A program made the translations under genes and the position numbers. A stretch of 64,000 bases of DNA from Porpolomopsis calyptriformis (Eukaryota; Basidiomycota; Agaricomycetes; Agaricales; Hygrophoraceae): NCBI GenBank assembly GCA_951640195.1, contig OX621164.1, positions 787,098-851,097 of the forward strand. Direction: 5' to 3'. The notes under the pieces are model-generated. The model made no database searches, was not told the DNA's origin, and saw only the letters and a list, made by a program, of their open reading frames with translations. Shown piece after piece: positions 12,301 through 23,964 of the stretch; positions within the stretch are counted from its first letter, which is position 1; each line of letters starts with the position of its first letter.

Positions 12301-13679
12301 AAGTGACCCTCAACCTTGTGCTTCAACACATCTATAGTAAGCCTTCATGACACCCAGTATACTACTATCCAAGTTTCTCTGATTTAGATTATACCCTAAG
12401 ATTGTAGTAATAAAAGCTTGTACAAATAGATCAAAGAATTTGGCAGCTACAGCAGGGTTTTGAGTGACCAGGATAGACTGTTTATAATAATTGGGAACTT
12501 CTTCAGGTAAGAGTCGATCAATATCAATATCCTTACTAGTGAGAAATGTAACAAGAGGATTAAAAGCATTAGCAGGATTAATTGTGATGTAAAAACTAGG
12601 AAGACCCTTATCCATTATAAGTCCTTGAATTTCATTTTGCATTGCAATTCATGATGCAGATGAGCCTGGAAGGTGAGAGGTGATGAGTTTTACTTCCTTC
12701 ATTAGCTGCAAAACTAAATGTTTATCATTAGTATGCATAGTCAAGAAATCACTATGGGCTACTTGTTCTATTACAATGTGTATAGCTTGTTAGGAAACAG
12801 TAGTGAAATTCTTAGCAATAGACTTGAAAGATAACTTGGAAACTTTAAGGCAAGTATGTAATAAGACTTCATGTCACTACAGGATATTAAAAGCTATAAC
12901 AAGGAAAGAATAGTGTTCTTGAAACCAACAATCCACCAAATTAAAGCAATGCTTAACATGCCTCTTCATGGATAATTTTAACAAATGCATTCTGTCCTCA
13001 AATCCCCCAATACCATAAGGAAACAAGGTGGGATAAATCATTAGAAACAAATGGCAGTTACAGAACTCATTAACTGGTTCAGAATCATAAGGAATCTCAA
13101 CATATCCACCTCCATTCTTTGTAATATGGCATACAGTGGTGGCACACAACTTATTGGAAGGAGCATGACTGTTAACATCCATAATAACCATGTTCTTAAA
13201 AGGTATAGGGGAGTCCTCTAATGAAAGTGGAATAGACTTAAGAGGTTTAAATGAATTATACCATGAAGTAAGAACATCACTCACATAGCTAGGAGATATG
13301 TGTTGAATATGGAAGGGAAGGACTTGGTGATCCTCAAACCAATTTAAGTTTTTGTAGCTAATAATAACATCTTTGTAGTAACAATTGTGTTGTTTGAGCT
13401 ATATGAGAGCAGTGCAAACCTTTTCACAATAAACACATAGTGGTTTAGCTTTTTCATATAGCTATTCATTCATGTGAGGCTTCAATCCAACAAAGACCAC
13501 ATATACAGGTGTAATAACACCCTCTATCAATGGTAGAAGGACAGATGCAACTTCCAAGGGACACTGTGGGTATATTATAATATAACCTTTCATACCTCAC
13601 TGATAATTGGGCAACTCAAGATGGTTTTCCTCCTTTAATTGGATCACCTAACACTTAGCACAACAGTGAGTGATCATTG
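9374..13679 (-). pseudogene. Helitron Rep/helicase, central segment (HUH nuclease and helicase core)
   Basis: Read from 13679 downward: an N-terminal block with YPTLFPYGIGGFEDR (about 13010), then the Helitron-like Rep domain at 12642-12310 (GLPSFYITINPANAFNPLV, then SILGVMKAYYRCVEAQG), followed in frame by GSLHCHML near 12280, which carries the His-x-His of an HUH nuclease. Further down are acidic linker segments (11347-10934), then the PIF1-type helicase: Walker A GRPGGTGKS near 10065, FIDEVSMIG near 9840 and FCGDFAQLPPIGQ near 9730. Stops are common; one directly before GSLHCHM is TGA where arginine is usual. The frame is cut by the pogo element at its lower end and by the LINE at its upper end. 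HUH replication of Helitrons is established; this copy is dead. Confidence 0.85.
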
Positions 13680-13692
13680 CTTCCTTGGCTAT
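13680..13692. repeat. Target site duplication of the LINE, left copy
   Basis: CTTCCTTGGCTAT, identical to 20820-20832. Confidence 0.95.
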
Positions 13693-14052
13693 TTTTTTTT
13701 CTTTTTCCAATTTATTGTGCTTGAGGCTTGGCCTCATGTTAGACACTACACATAGAGTACTGTACTATTGATGTGGCTACTTCAGCACTCTTGGGAAATC
13801 CTCTCCCCTAAGAGCCTAGAGTCAGATTGGGTACCACCCTGTTTTTGGTACACCATGGTTGTCAACTGATATCCTTGGGTGGTCTTTTCTGATACACATT
13901 GGATAGATGCTGTTTGATTGCTAGGATGATCGTGGTTTTCCTAGAGTTTGGTGATAGTGGTGAGGAATGAGGTGGTAGTGTCTACTACCCATCCCCATGC
14001 TCCAATTATGTTTTTCAGGCTTTCCTTGCTCTCCTTAGTTCATCATTGCGTT

Positions 14053-17000
14053 TCATGGTCTGAGGGTTGTTGAAAGGTTATTGAAGGTTTCCTTTAGCCT
14101 TTCAGTATTGTCCATGTATTTTATTAGGTGTCTTGTAGCAGTTGTGTTTGCTAGTAGGAATGAGATTGAATTGGCCTTCCAACCTAGTTTGTATCTCAGT
14201 TTGTGTCTTTGGTTAGCATATCTTGGGCAATTGAATAGGTAATGAAATACTGTTTCCTTTGTGTCTTCGCAGTACCAGCAGTTCGGTGAGGGTGATTTGT
14301 TTATCTTGTGTAGGTACTTCTTTAATAGTATGTGCCCTGTCCTCATTTGTACGAGAATGCTTGACCACAGTTTCGGTGATGTGCCTATAAGTTTTCTGAA
14401 AGATTGGTTGTGAGTTTGGGGTCTATTGCATTTAGTCTTTCATATCTCTTTGATTTCTCCCATGTCTGTTTCCACTGTAGTTTCATTTCAGCGTGTAGTT
14501 TCTGTCATACTGCCAAGACACTTAGTGGTAGTGGTTTTGTTCTTAGTGTTTCTAGTAGCTTTGCTAGGCTGCTGCATTCCCCTCTTGCTGCCTTCTTTAC
14601 TTCCTTATCAGCCATTTCATTTTCCTTTGAGCTGTCATGTCCCAAGATCCAGGATAGTTTTATCTGGAGTCTTCTGTTATTTTCTTTCCTTGCTCTTTCT
14701 TCCGTCTTTGCTATTTCTTCTAGTAGGTATTGTGTTGGTCCTCATCTTCTAATTGGGGTCAACATTATCACTGCTTGGTTGTCACTGATTATTGCGCATG
14801 TAGTGTCGTTATCTATATATTTTCATATTAGTTCCATTGCTAGCAGGATTCCTATCAGTTCTCCTTCATATACTGTGTGTTCTTTTTCAGTTCCTAGCTT
14901 GTAGCGTAAAGTTATGGGTTCATGTCCTGTGCGAATTAGTACTGCTGCAGCTTCTATAGCTCCCTCCAGTCCCGAGCCATCAGTGTATACCTTGAGTCAC
15001 TCCTGTGCTATTTGGTCTGCTCTGTGTGATTCCTCCCTGGTTTTGACAATCTGAGTTGGGATGGTCAGGTTGTTTGAGGGTCTCAGTTGTGTTAGGCAGA
15101 ATTTTTTGATTTTTCTGTGGTCTAGGTTAGTGTGGTCCAGAATCAGGTGAATTGGGGGGATGTGTGGTTTGGGGCTTGCTGTGTTGGGGCAGTGTCAGTT
15201 TAGGGTGCTGCATAGTGGGTGGTTTTTGGATAGTGTGGCCCAGCGGAGGGCCACTCTTGCACACGCCAGGTTCATGATTAGTTTGGCCAGTAGTAGACCT
15301 GCATGTAATTTGATTAGTTCTGTGGGTGTGGTTCTGAGGGCTCCTGTAATAGCTATCCCTGCTGTTCACAGGAGGGAGGCAGCCTTTTTTGTGAATCCTA
15401 TAGAGCCACTTCTAATTTTCACATTGGGCTTTTTGTGTATTGGCGTGTACTAGACATCTACACAGTAGGTTAGTCTAGGTATCACCACTGTCTGTACTAG
15501 TTGCTAGACTCTTTTGCACAGTAGGCCTTTGGTGGTTTTTGAGAATCTTCCTATAGCTAGGATCCATGATGTGGCACTGGCTAGCACATTGTTTTGTTAT
15601 CTTTTCCAGGTTAGTTTTTCGTTGAGGTAGATCCCTACCTGTTTGTGAGCATTTACCTTCTGTATCTCTATCCCATTGACCAAGAGGCGGTTCAATCATA
15701 CTTTGCGTTGTCTCGTGTAGTCGCATAACACTGATTTCGTTAGTTCCCAGGGAGAGTTGTAATCTACTGACTAGTCAGTTGCCCCATTCTCTTTTTCCAT
15801 CATGTTTTTCAGTTTTTTGTAGGCCTCAGCAAATGTTTTTGCAGTGGCAATGAATGCTAAGTCATCTACGTATCCTGTCACCCATCCATTGTCACCTGAT
15901 GGTATTTCAAAGAGGTCTGTGTTATAGTATAGGTGCAGTATCATAGAAAGGGGGTCTCCTTGGCAGATCCTATTTTTTATCTTGATTAGGTTAGAGATGT
16001 AGTTGTCAAATTTTATCCTAGTGCTTCTGCCTGTTAGTAGGTTTCTCATGAATTGAGTGTACTTATTAGGTATTCTTCTTCATTTGAGGTTGTGGATGAG
16101 CCTTTCTTTCACAGCATTGGGGAAGGCTCCAGCCACATCTAGATACAGTACTGATACTACCTTCTTGTTTTGCTAGGCATCTTTTATGATGAAGACAATA
16201 TATTGAAGTTTGTCTAACGTGTTTCTTCTGGGATGACCACTGAAGTGCATGCTTGGTAGTAGGTTATACTTTTCTGTCATGTACAAGAGGTCTTCTACTA
16301 TAATGCTTGCTAGTAGTTTTGGGATTGTGTTTAGTAGGGCTACTGGGTGGTATGCTTTGGGGACTGTGTACGTATGAGGGCTTGCCTGGTTTCCTGAGCA
16401 CTACCGTGTCAAATATCTCCCATTCTTCTATGTATATATTTAGGTCAAGGATTGCCTGAAAGATTGGCTTGAGGTGTGGGATGAGGGTGTCGACATTCTT
16501 TATTAGTACAACATTAGGTATGCCGTCTGGGCCTGGGGCCTTGAATGGCCATAGTCATTTGATGTTTCTGATGATTTGCTCATTGGTTATTGGGTTGACT
16601 TCCTCAACTACCTTTAGGTAGACATATTGTGGGATTGTACAGGCATCTGGGGGAGGGGGAAAGAATGATTTGGCTAGGGCCTTCGCTTTTTCATCGTTGG
16701 TCTTGGCATACATAGGCAGGTTGCTCCTAGCCTTGAGTTGGGGAATTCGTGTGCATCCACCATCTCTGATCGGTTTGGACACATACTTGTTGGCTTTCCA
16801 GATATCTTTGTTGTTGATTTCATCTAGCCAGTTATTCCAGTGTTCTTCTTTGGCCTTAAGTATTTCATTAGTGTATTCCTTATGTGCTTTTCTTAGCTGT
16901 TCATGTGCTGGATGGTTTGGTAGGTTTCTGAACTTGTATGCTGTGTTGTTTAGCCTGTTTTTGTGACATCTAAGTTTTGTTAAGTCAGTGTTCCACCACC

Positions 17001-18512
17001 TTTTAGTGAATGGTGATGTGATGTGGAGCTGTCTGAGCTCTGGAATCTGCCCTGAGAGATGATGGGAGGCACAATAGAAAGGAGCTATCAAAGAAATCGT
17101 GAAAATCAAAGAAATAGAAGAAATCGGAAAATCGGAGCACTCTCTAGAGTACTAGAGGTGGTCGAAGAGGCTCAAACATGAAGGACTGGACGTGGGACGA
17201 TGGAATCTATCTTCCTTCTCTATGATACAAACATATCTACAAGTAAATATATCTGTGAAAACAAAGATCCCTTTATATGCTATATAGTAAAGGGATGAGA
17301 CTTCTGAACGAAGCCACCAGTGAAAGGGTTGATGGAAACGATGAGGATCTACACAATGGACATCTGGCTATCAGATGCATCCTTTGATATGAGCTGCAAT
17401 TGCAAATCGAAGGATTGAGGAATTCAAAGAAATTCGCAGAAATCCGAAGAATTTGGAGATAAATTGCTGGACAGGAAGCTGAATCACATAGTTGGGGACA
17501 TTGTAGCAGTGTAGTAGATGTCTGGGGGATCACGTAGATATATGGAACATGTACTCTGGAGCTCAGGGGACCAAGGGGTCATATCAATGGGCAGGGGGAG
17601 CTCATTGGTGTGTTCTTTTCTATTAGTCTTTTGGATTGCCTTGTTGAGGTCTTCAACTGAATTGTGTAGTTGAGCTTCTGTTTGTATTACTCTTGGCCTT
17701 CCAATTTTCCTTAGTTCTTTGGTTAGCATTTTTTTGAAGTCATTCCAGTTCGTCTTTCTGAAGTTTCTTTTTGTGGTTTTTTTAGCCTTTTCGGTAGGGA
17801 AGTTAATAGTGGTGGTGATTGGGACATAGTCTGTGCCTGTGGGATGGGTCAGTGTCACACTCACGTATCATGTCCATGAGTCTTTCAGTGCTGAATACAT
17901 TGTCCAGTCTGGTCCATCTTCTAGTGGCCATTGCCTTAGTGTTAGTATTACCTGTGGGAGTACCATTGTTAGTCCATGTACTGTGAGGTGGTATATTAGT
18001 ATGTTGGCAGTGTTTATTGCATTTGTCATGAAGAGTTGTTTGTTAGTTTGGTTGTCCCACATTGGGTGGTGCCTGTTGAAGTTGCTGCACTACAGCATGT
18101 GGTTTCGATCTTCCTAGTGATTAGTTGGGTCATTCATGTGGATGAATTCACTTAGTGCTTTGATGGAGTGGTCATTGTGACAGTTGTTGTAGATATTGTA
18201 GATTCACAGCTTCTCCTCGTTACTCATTATTTCTATACCTATTATGTCTCCATGTTGCACTTGTAGTTGGGTCCAACTGTTAGTATTCAGTTGCATGTTA
18301 ATGAACATGATTGATCTAGTTAGTTTGGGGTCAGTAGTGTGTGTGAATGGGTAGAGTGTGTGCCAGTGGAATGTGGACTTAGTGTTGTGAAATGTGTCTA
18401 GGTATGGTTCTTGGAGTAGAATCACATCCCATCTTCTTGGGTCAATTGAGTTTATTAGGTTGAATTGAGCAGTTCTCAATTTGTTTAGGTTTTGCTGAAG
18501 TATTCTGAGCAA
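14053..18512 (-). pseudogene. LINE ORF2: endonuclease, reverse transcriptase, RNase H
   Basis: The likely start is M at 18512 (MLRILQQNLNKLRTAQ), the usual opening of an APE-type endonuclease; WDVILLQEPY follows. The RT fingers are at 17109-16555 (TSPFTKRWWNTDLTKLR, KAPGPDGIPN) and the RT core at 16049-15771 with RICQGDPLS and the catalytic GYVDDLAFIA. RNase H lies at about 15000-14600 (VYTDGSGLEGAI, ELIGILLAMEL, ISDNQA). The C-terminal tail at 14346-14053 has the knuckle CWYCEDTKETVFHYLFNC. The frame is broken by many TGA and TAG codons and by the insert near 17.05-17.49 kb, so it is non-functional. The tail at 1-300 of the window is homologous. Confidence 0.85.
17053..17489. other. Insertion of about 430 bp in LINE ORF2, LTR-like
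   Basis: This stretch breaks the ORF2 frame between the endonuclease side (ending STCSIYLRDPP...) and the RT side (QIPELRQLHITSP). On the minus strand it would run TGTGATTCAG to ATCATCTCTCA and holds a TATA-like CTATATAGCATATAAAGG, so a solo LTR is possible. I found no target duplication at these borders and no second copy, so both ends and identity are uncertain. Confidence 0.4.
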
Positions 18513-18679
18513 TCATACAAGGGTTTCTGGTACATCTTGGTTATTCATTGCCAAGTTGGAGGGGGTGATTGGATGGCTTGGTGTGAATCTCTATTATTGG
18601 TGTTTGGTTGGTAGTTATTTTGGTTTGGGCATTGGCTCAATGGTGGTTCAGATGCTAGTATCCCTGTGTGATTTCTATG

Positions 18680-20672
18680 TCAGAAGCCCAGCATTGATTG
18701 TGTATATCTGCTGGTATTCCTGTCAGTGGAGGTATTTCTGTCTTTGCTTATATTTGTATTTGGGAAGGTTTCTCTTTTGTAAACTTGTTTGGTAGGTGCC
18801 GATACTCTTATCCAGCTTTTGTCCATGGGGAAGAACAGTAGAGAGTTTTCCGCGTACCTCTCATCTAGGTCTTTGCAGAGTTTTGCGAAGCTTAGGCAGT
18901 TTCTGTTCCAGCTAGAGTGTGAGTCTGAGGAGCAGGCCATGCACCATGTGCAGTCTGGCAGGATGCAACTTGCAGTCTTGTACTCCTTTCCGCATGTGCT
19001 GCAGATGTCAGTTATTGCCATACATGTCATTGTGGTGTGTCCATATTTATAACATTGTAGGTATCTTATAGGCTCCTTCTTGCATTTTTGAGCATTTACC
19101 TTACGTTTGTGTACATTTAGGCTATGCAGGAGGATCTTCTTTGCCATTTCCACTATTTCCACTGTCAGTGCAAGGTGTGTGTACCTTTGTCTTGGCTCCC
19201 TTCTGTGGGTTGGTTTGAAGTACCTTGCTCTTAGGAGGGAGTTGGGAGGGTAGTTGTTTTCATTTTCTAGGTCTCTCATCATCGTCCCTTATTCTGGGTT
19301 GAAGGTTATTAGGACAAATGCTAGTATTATGGTGAATGTTCTGTTGCATATTTGAGTTTGTGGGTTGAATTTTTTGATGAAGTTGTTGCCATTTTTAGTT
19401 ATCCTCAGCCAGTCTGCTGCTTGCAGGCAGCTGGCTTCAAACAGGAGGCCACTGCTTCTCAGCTGGGTTAGGGACCTTATGTTGAAGTCTGGGGTGCCTT
19501 CGGTGTGGACCTGCTTTAGGGTGCTTCTGGCCTTTTCTAGTACGTTGTATTCCAAGGTTGTTTCCATTTCCCTCCTTCCTTCTTCGGCATTCAGGAAGTC
19601 TATGAGTACTTGACAGTTCTTTGTTGCTTCCCTGTTCTAGACTAGTAGTTCGTTGTATGTGGTGGGGTTGGATGTTGGTCCTAGTTTTGCTCCTTTTACT
19701 ATAGCATGTTAGGTGCAAAGCAGGACTTAGGTCTTCACTCTGGGAGGTCCAATGTGGGTCTTAGCCAATGCAAACAAGGAAGTTGGCAAGTCTAAGTTGT
19801 GGTTCAACCTAGAGAAGTACAAGCTATTCCGAGCTGCCTATATTTACCCTAGCTGAGTCCGAATATGTGATTATGTAATCAATCCATAGAACAATTGTGT
19901 AAGCAATGATTAAGTGTAAAAGATAAGATAAGAAAGATAAGAAGGAGTGACAAACATCACACTTGTGACCGTGACTCGACTGGTCAGGTAACGGTCACAT
20001 TGTGACAGTGTGACAATCGCAGCATCGAAAATGATAGTGAAGAGAATTGGCACACAGAAAGGAAATAATAACCAAAAAAGAGACTCATTATAACATAGTG
20101 TCTCTGTAGCTGTTGATTGCATTGTCAGTTTCTTTCTTGTTCCTGTTAAGTTCCTTGAGCATGTTGGTCATGTTGGTGTTAATTGTGAGTTTGATGTTGT
20201 CCTTAACTTCCTTTGTTTCCTTTGCAATTGTGCCTTTGATTTTGTCTGGTTTTATTAGTATTTCTTGGATTAGGTTTACCATCACATTTTGAGCTTGGAG
20301 AAGGGTTGCATTAGTTTCATTCATAGTAGTAAGTTTGCTTTCAAGTGAGGAGATGGCCTTGGTTAAGCTCCCTAGGTTTTTTGTATTTTCTTGCATTGTT
20401 ACTTGTAGTGTCTCCCTCTCTACATCTTTTGTAATGATCTCATTGATGAGCATCGCAGCTGCTCTTGTGGATTTGGTTATTGTTGATGAACCTATTACTG
20501 TGTCAGCTATGGCATGTAGGAGGTCTCTTACATTCTCAAGTTGTAGTTCTTTGTCCTTGGACTATAGTCCTCTCAAGTCTAGGTGGGTTTTTGCAGCTTC
20601 TGGGTTCTCTGTCTTATCTGAGTTGTCCTTTGTAGTTACTGCTTTACCTTTTGGGTTTTTGTCTGGCTGCAT
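18680..20672 (-). pseudogene. LINE ORF1 (gag-like, Cys-rich)
   Basis: The start is inferred at ATG 20672 (MQPDKNPKGKA). The N-terminal half (20453-20100) is a long helical segment rich in heptads (SSLESKLTTMNETNATLLQ), probably coiled coil. The C-terminal half (19282-18680) has knuckles CYKYGHTTMTC, CSTCGKEYKTASC and CTWCMACSSDSHSSWNRNC, as in nucleic-acid-binding ORF1 proteins of Tad/I-type LINEs. The first knuckle has Y where a Cys is expected, fitting a TGT-to-TAT change. A solo LTR at 19707-20095 splits the gene and further stops follow. Function in the family: RNA binding and RNP formation. Confidence 0.75.
19707..20095. repeat. Solo LTR in LINE ORF1 (same family as 32973-33360)
   Basis: 389 bp beginning TGTTAGGTGCAAAGCAGGAC and ending CTCATTATAACA. 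It is the reverse complement of the 388-bp solo LTR in E1. The flanks are TAGCA on the left and TAGTG on the right, an imperfect duplication differing by two transitions. The internal part of the family is not in the window. Confidence 0.85.
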
Positions 20673-20819
20673 GCTTGCCTCTTGAGGTATTTTTAAGTGT
20701 TTACAGAAGCATAGAAGTGTTTTGTGTAAAGCTAGCATTCTACTTTTACTTATGTAGAGTCTCTTTTTTTTGGAGTCCTTTATAGGGGTGCCATGTGGTA
20801 AAGAGTCAAGAACTGTTTT

Positions 20820-20832
20820 CTTCCTTGGCTAT
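20820..20832. repeat. Target site duplication of the LINE, right copy
   Basis: CTTCCTTGGCTAT, identical to 13680-13692. Confidence 0.95.
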
Positions 20833-22572
20833 AGTAAAGTCCCTGAGTTCATCTGGGATAGGACCAAGAAAAGTGCGATTTGCGAGAGAAAGAGGTGGAA
20901 TCTTTTTTTTCTTAAGGGATGAAAGGCAAGTCTTACACAATTGAAGTATCATTTTTCCTGTTTTGTCTAAAAGAACCCTAGGGGGATTAAACAAAATATC
21001 TTTTAGAGGACCCTGGATGTAGGGAAGAAGGGGGGGAGAATAAGCAGGATCAATGTAAGAGTTCTTGATCTTGCAGTGCTCACAACCAGCTGGATACAAC
21101 CAATATCTATTGGATATGTGTAAACCTGGTACAAGCGGTGGCAAGATATAAAAAGAACTACCTAAATAAGGGTAAATACTACCTATATACTGCTCTCTGG
21201 TACAAACACCAATACATAAGGACTACATCCCTAATGTACACACTGTAACAGTAATATCTGTTACAATCAAGCTAACAATCCTCTTCAAGCATAGACTTGG
21301 AATCACAGAAATCAGGGCACCTCAAAACAGATAAGTCTATATTGTTGACTGATATGTTGGTATAACATTTATTGAAACAACATTCCACATATGTGGCACA
21401 TGTGAAGGAGGATAAAGCTTTCTTGGAAGTAATCTTATGAAAATTAGCAAGGATCTCATCTTTAAAACTAGATGATATGAGTTGCAGCTATGATTGTATT
21501 ACAGCTTCTTTGGCCTTGAGGGATTTATTATAATCTCCCAAAGCATACAAACAATAAGTTTCAGAATGTTTACATTTTTTCAACTATGTAATATATTTCT
21601 TAAGAACCCTCTGAAGTTTGCCAAGATCATTCTGGGGGGAGAATTTGACTTTATATAGTTGTAAAAGGTATATCAAAGGTTTATAATGGATTTTTTTCAC
21701 CAGCAACATTAAAATACATATCTGAAGATTGGCTATAGACACATCTGATACAGGCAAATCATCCTGATTCACAAATTCACTGACAACATATGAATAGTTC
21801 AAGGATAAGTTATCATTGTTAAGCAAGGTGCATGATCCATCAGAGATATGTTTCACAACAAGAGAACAAAGCTATTCTAGAGTGAGACAAGAAGGAATTG
21901 AGAGCCAGTGCAAAGAAGCAAGGGCAAGCAGGGATATTTTCAGCAAAGACTCAATCAACTGGAATACATCAGTAACAAAGAGGTCATGAATAGGGGATGC
22001 AAAACAATCTTGTAGTCTCTTCAAGAAATCAACATAATGATCTTGACACTGCAAAGAACAAGTCTGTAGCCCTAATGCATGAGTGATGATTAGTAATCTA
22101 GCCATTGGCAAAGCACAGGAATCAGCTGCCAAAATGACATTGAAAGTGGAACAGGAAAGCTCAGCTACAGAGGTGTTAAACTAGACAGCAATGTCATAAC
22201 AAATAAGATCAGCTGTGCAATAGTGATTATTAGAATGATAAAAGTTCCATTCATAATCTGCACATGCACTGGTTAATAAATGATGAATCAAAGCCTGCCA
22301 ACACTTATCTATGGTGAGTTCATGTGAATCAATAGTATGGTAATCAAGAGTGGATTTCAGTAAATCCAGGTTCATTAAGAATACAGAAGTGTGAACACCA
22401 GATCCAAATTCAGAGAGAAAAGTAGTTTTTAGAAAATTGACATCAACAGGATATCCAGTACCATTAAACAGACCAGTGCAAGTGAAACCTGTAGATAGAT
22501 AAGCACAATTCATACTGGTGATACAGTTGGCAGAAAGAATAGAAAGAAAGTTCAAGTGTGGACTACATACTA
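20833..22572 (-). pseudogene. Helitron Rep/helicase, N-terminal segment
   Basis: Minus-strand segments that belong upstream of the central Helitron part: 21144-20806 with CKTCLSSLKKKKIPPLSLAN and LGPIPDELRDFTIAKE, whose frame continues past the LINE at 13679; 21856-21584 and the stretch to about 21480 with LQRVLKKYIT-LKKCKHSETYCLYALGDYNKSLKAKEAV; and 22621-21870 with RLLIITHALGLQTCS. These resemble the extended Cys-bearing N-terminus of Helitron helicase proteins in Agaricomycetes. Several stops interrupt it. The upstream end is cut by the Tc1/mariner element, and the true start was not found. Confidence 0.65.
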
Positions 22573-22574
22573 TA

Positions 22575-23825
22575 CAGTCACATGCAATAAGTATTTGCAT
22601 GTTATACCAATATAAATGCAAAATGTATTAAGGGAAAATGAAGACAACAAGTTTTATAAGTGCTACTCTAATATTTAGTAGACTTTCCTTTAGCCTCATA
22701 GACTGCTTTGACATGCCAAGGCATTGAATCTATAAGGGAATTAATAAAGTCTATATGAATGTTTAGCCACTCCTCCTGCAGTGCTATCCACAATTGATCT
22801 GCATTTTGTGGTTGTATTGGATGCTTATTGACTAAGACCTTGAGCTATTTCCATATATGCTTGATTGGATTTAGATTAGGTGACTGAGGTGGGTGTGGAA
22901 TACTCTCTATAGAGTTCTGTGAGTAGAGTTTTTGTGCAATCTTTGCACAGTGCACTAGTGCACCATCCTCTATAACTAATGCTACCCCTATTGCATTGTA
23001 TCTCTCTACGTAGTATTCCTATAAAGGTCTAGCAAGTATCAAATCCACATAATCCAACACTTTCCACCTATCAGGAGGTATGCACAGCAATGGTCCCCAT
23101 TTCCCATAGGAGATGTAACCCCAAACTATAACACTTGTCCTCCCAGACTTGAAGGTGGGTACCAAGCATTCCTCCTGATAATGTTCCCCTGGCCTTCACT
23201 ATACTGTGCCTTCCTTGACTCCTTCCCAACCTCAATGGATGACTCATTTGTCCAAATAATCCTCTACCACTCTGCCATCATCTAGTGAAGATGGGCCCTT
23301 ACCTATTGTATTCTCTTTGCACACTGCTTGGCATTGAGAAATGGCTTTTTTGCTGTGACACAATTGGATATGCAAAGGTGGGTCTTCAACATAGTATGGA
23401 TAGTTTGTGGACATACTGGAGATAGCATAGTGGCATTGATAGCTTCTGTGAGATTCCCAAGACATAGGCACTAGTTATGCATGACACAGAGGTTGAGATG
23501 CTGTAGGGTTCTGTTGTTGAGCTTGAGTGGTCTCCTAGGTCAAGGTGCATTCTTATGATAACCTCATTTAGTCCTTCATTTGACAATGGATTGGATTGTG
23601 TGGAGAGGGCAATTAAAGAAGAGAGCAATTTGAGGGAGAGGTATACCTGCATCTGCTTTCTGGTAGATGAGTCCTTGCAGCTGAGGGGCTGTCTTATAAC
23701 AGCCAGGGGCCTTGGGCATAGTTTGCATAAGTTTCAATGGGGTTTTATAGTGACACAACATAACATAGCGTGACACAACATTGTTGATATTGTGCAAATG
23801 CACAAATACTTATTGCATGTGACTA
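22575..23825 (-). mobile_element. Tc1/mariner DNA transposon, TA target site
   Basis: Terminal inverted repeats: the left end CAGTCACATGCAATAAGTAT from 22575; the right end, read in reverse from 23825, TAGTCACATGCAATAAGTAT, with one C/T mismatch over more than 20 bp. TA flanks both ends (22573-22574 and 23826-23827). The element is about 1.25 kb and its minus strand encodes a Tc1-like transposase. It interrupts the upstream part of the Helitron gene. Confidence 0.85.
22660..23803 (-). pseudogene. Tc1/mariner transposase, catalytic residues changed
   Basis: The N-terminal part from 23803 gives a helix-turn-helix-like segment (QKADAGIPLPQIALFFNCPLH) and the short RRPLK basic motif. The DDE core follows: IIWTNESSIEVG near 23250, where D is normal in the W-(S/T)-D-E motif; a GG..VFGV..G block near 23110; VIEDGALVH near 22965; and PPQSPNLNPIKHIW near 22870, where the usual motif is SPDLNPIEHLW. 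So the first D is N and the final E is K, each explained by one G-to-A change. Stops add to this. It is inactive. Confidence 0.8.
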
Positions 23826-23964
23826 TACAGATCCATAAGATACATGTGACTTTTGCTCAGATATCCTGATCCACTACCAAAATCACCAAGTGTGTGTGTA
23901 CCCTTTGTGAATCATGACAATAGACCACACAAGTTGAGGACTGGCAGAGGCTTGCACTAAGGTA

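Larger units (their letters stand above)
13693..20819 (-). mobile_element. LINE with EN-RT-RNase H, full length, 13-bp TSD
   Basis: A minus-strand non-LTR retrotransposon bounded by a perfect 13-bp target duplication (13680-13692 and 20820-20832). The A-rich 3' end (13693-13706, seen as T-rich on the + strand) is preceded by AATAAA (13711-13716 reversed). ORF1 lies at the right and ORF2 at the left. The domain set (Cys-rich ORF1, APE-like endonuclease, RT, RNase H) fits the Tad/I-like LINEs of fungi; the clade is inferred. Removing the element joins two Helitron coding segments in frame (PDELRDFTIAKE with AMITHCCAK). Inside it are a solo LTR (19707-20095) and another insert (about 17053-17489). 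Confidence 0.9.

Noticed and set aside
14404..14904. 166-codon plus-strand ORF with hydrophobic composition
   Set aside because: It is the antisense of the LINE RNase H region; its hydrophobic look comes from the complement of Glu/Lys-rich codons.
15127..15453. Plus- and minus-strand ORFs in the LINE RT/RNase H linker
   Set aside because: They are shadows of the broken ORF2 frame and have no motif of their own.
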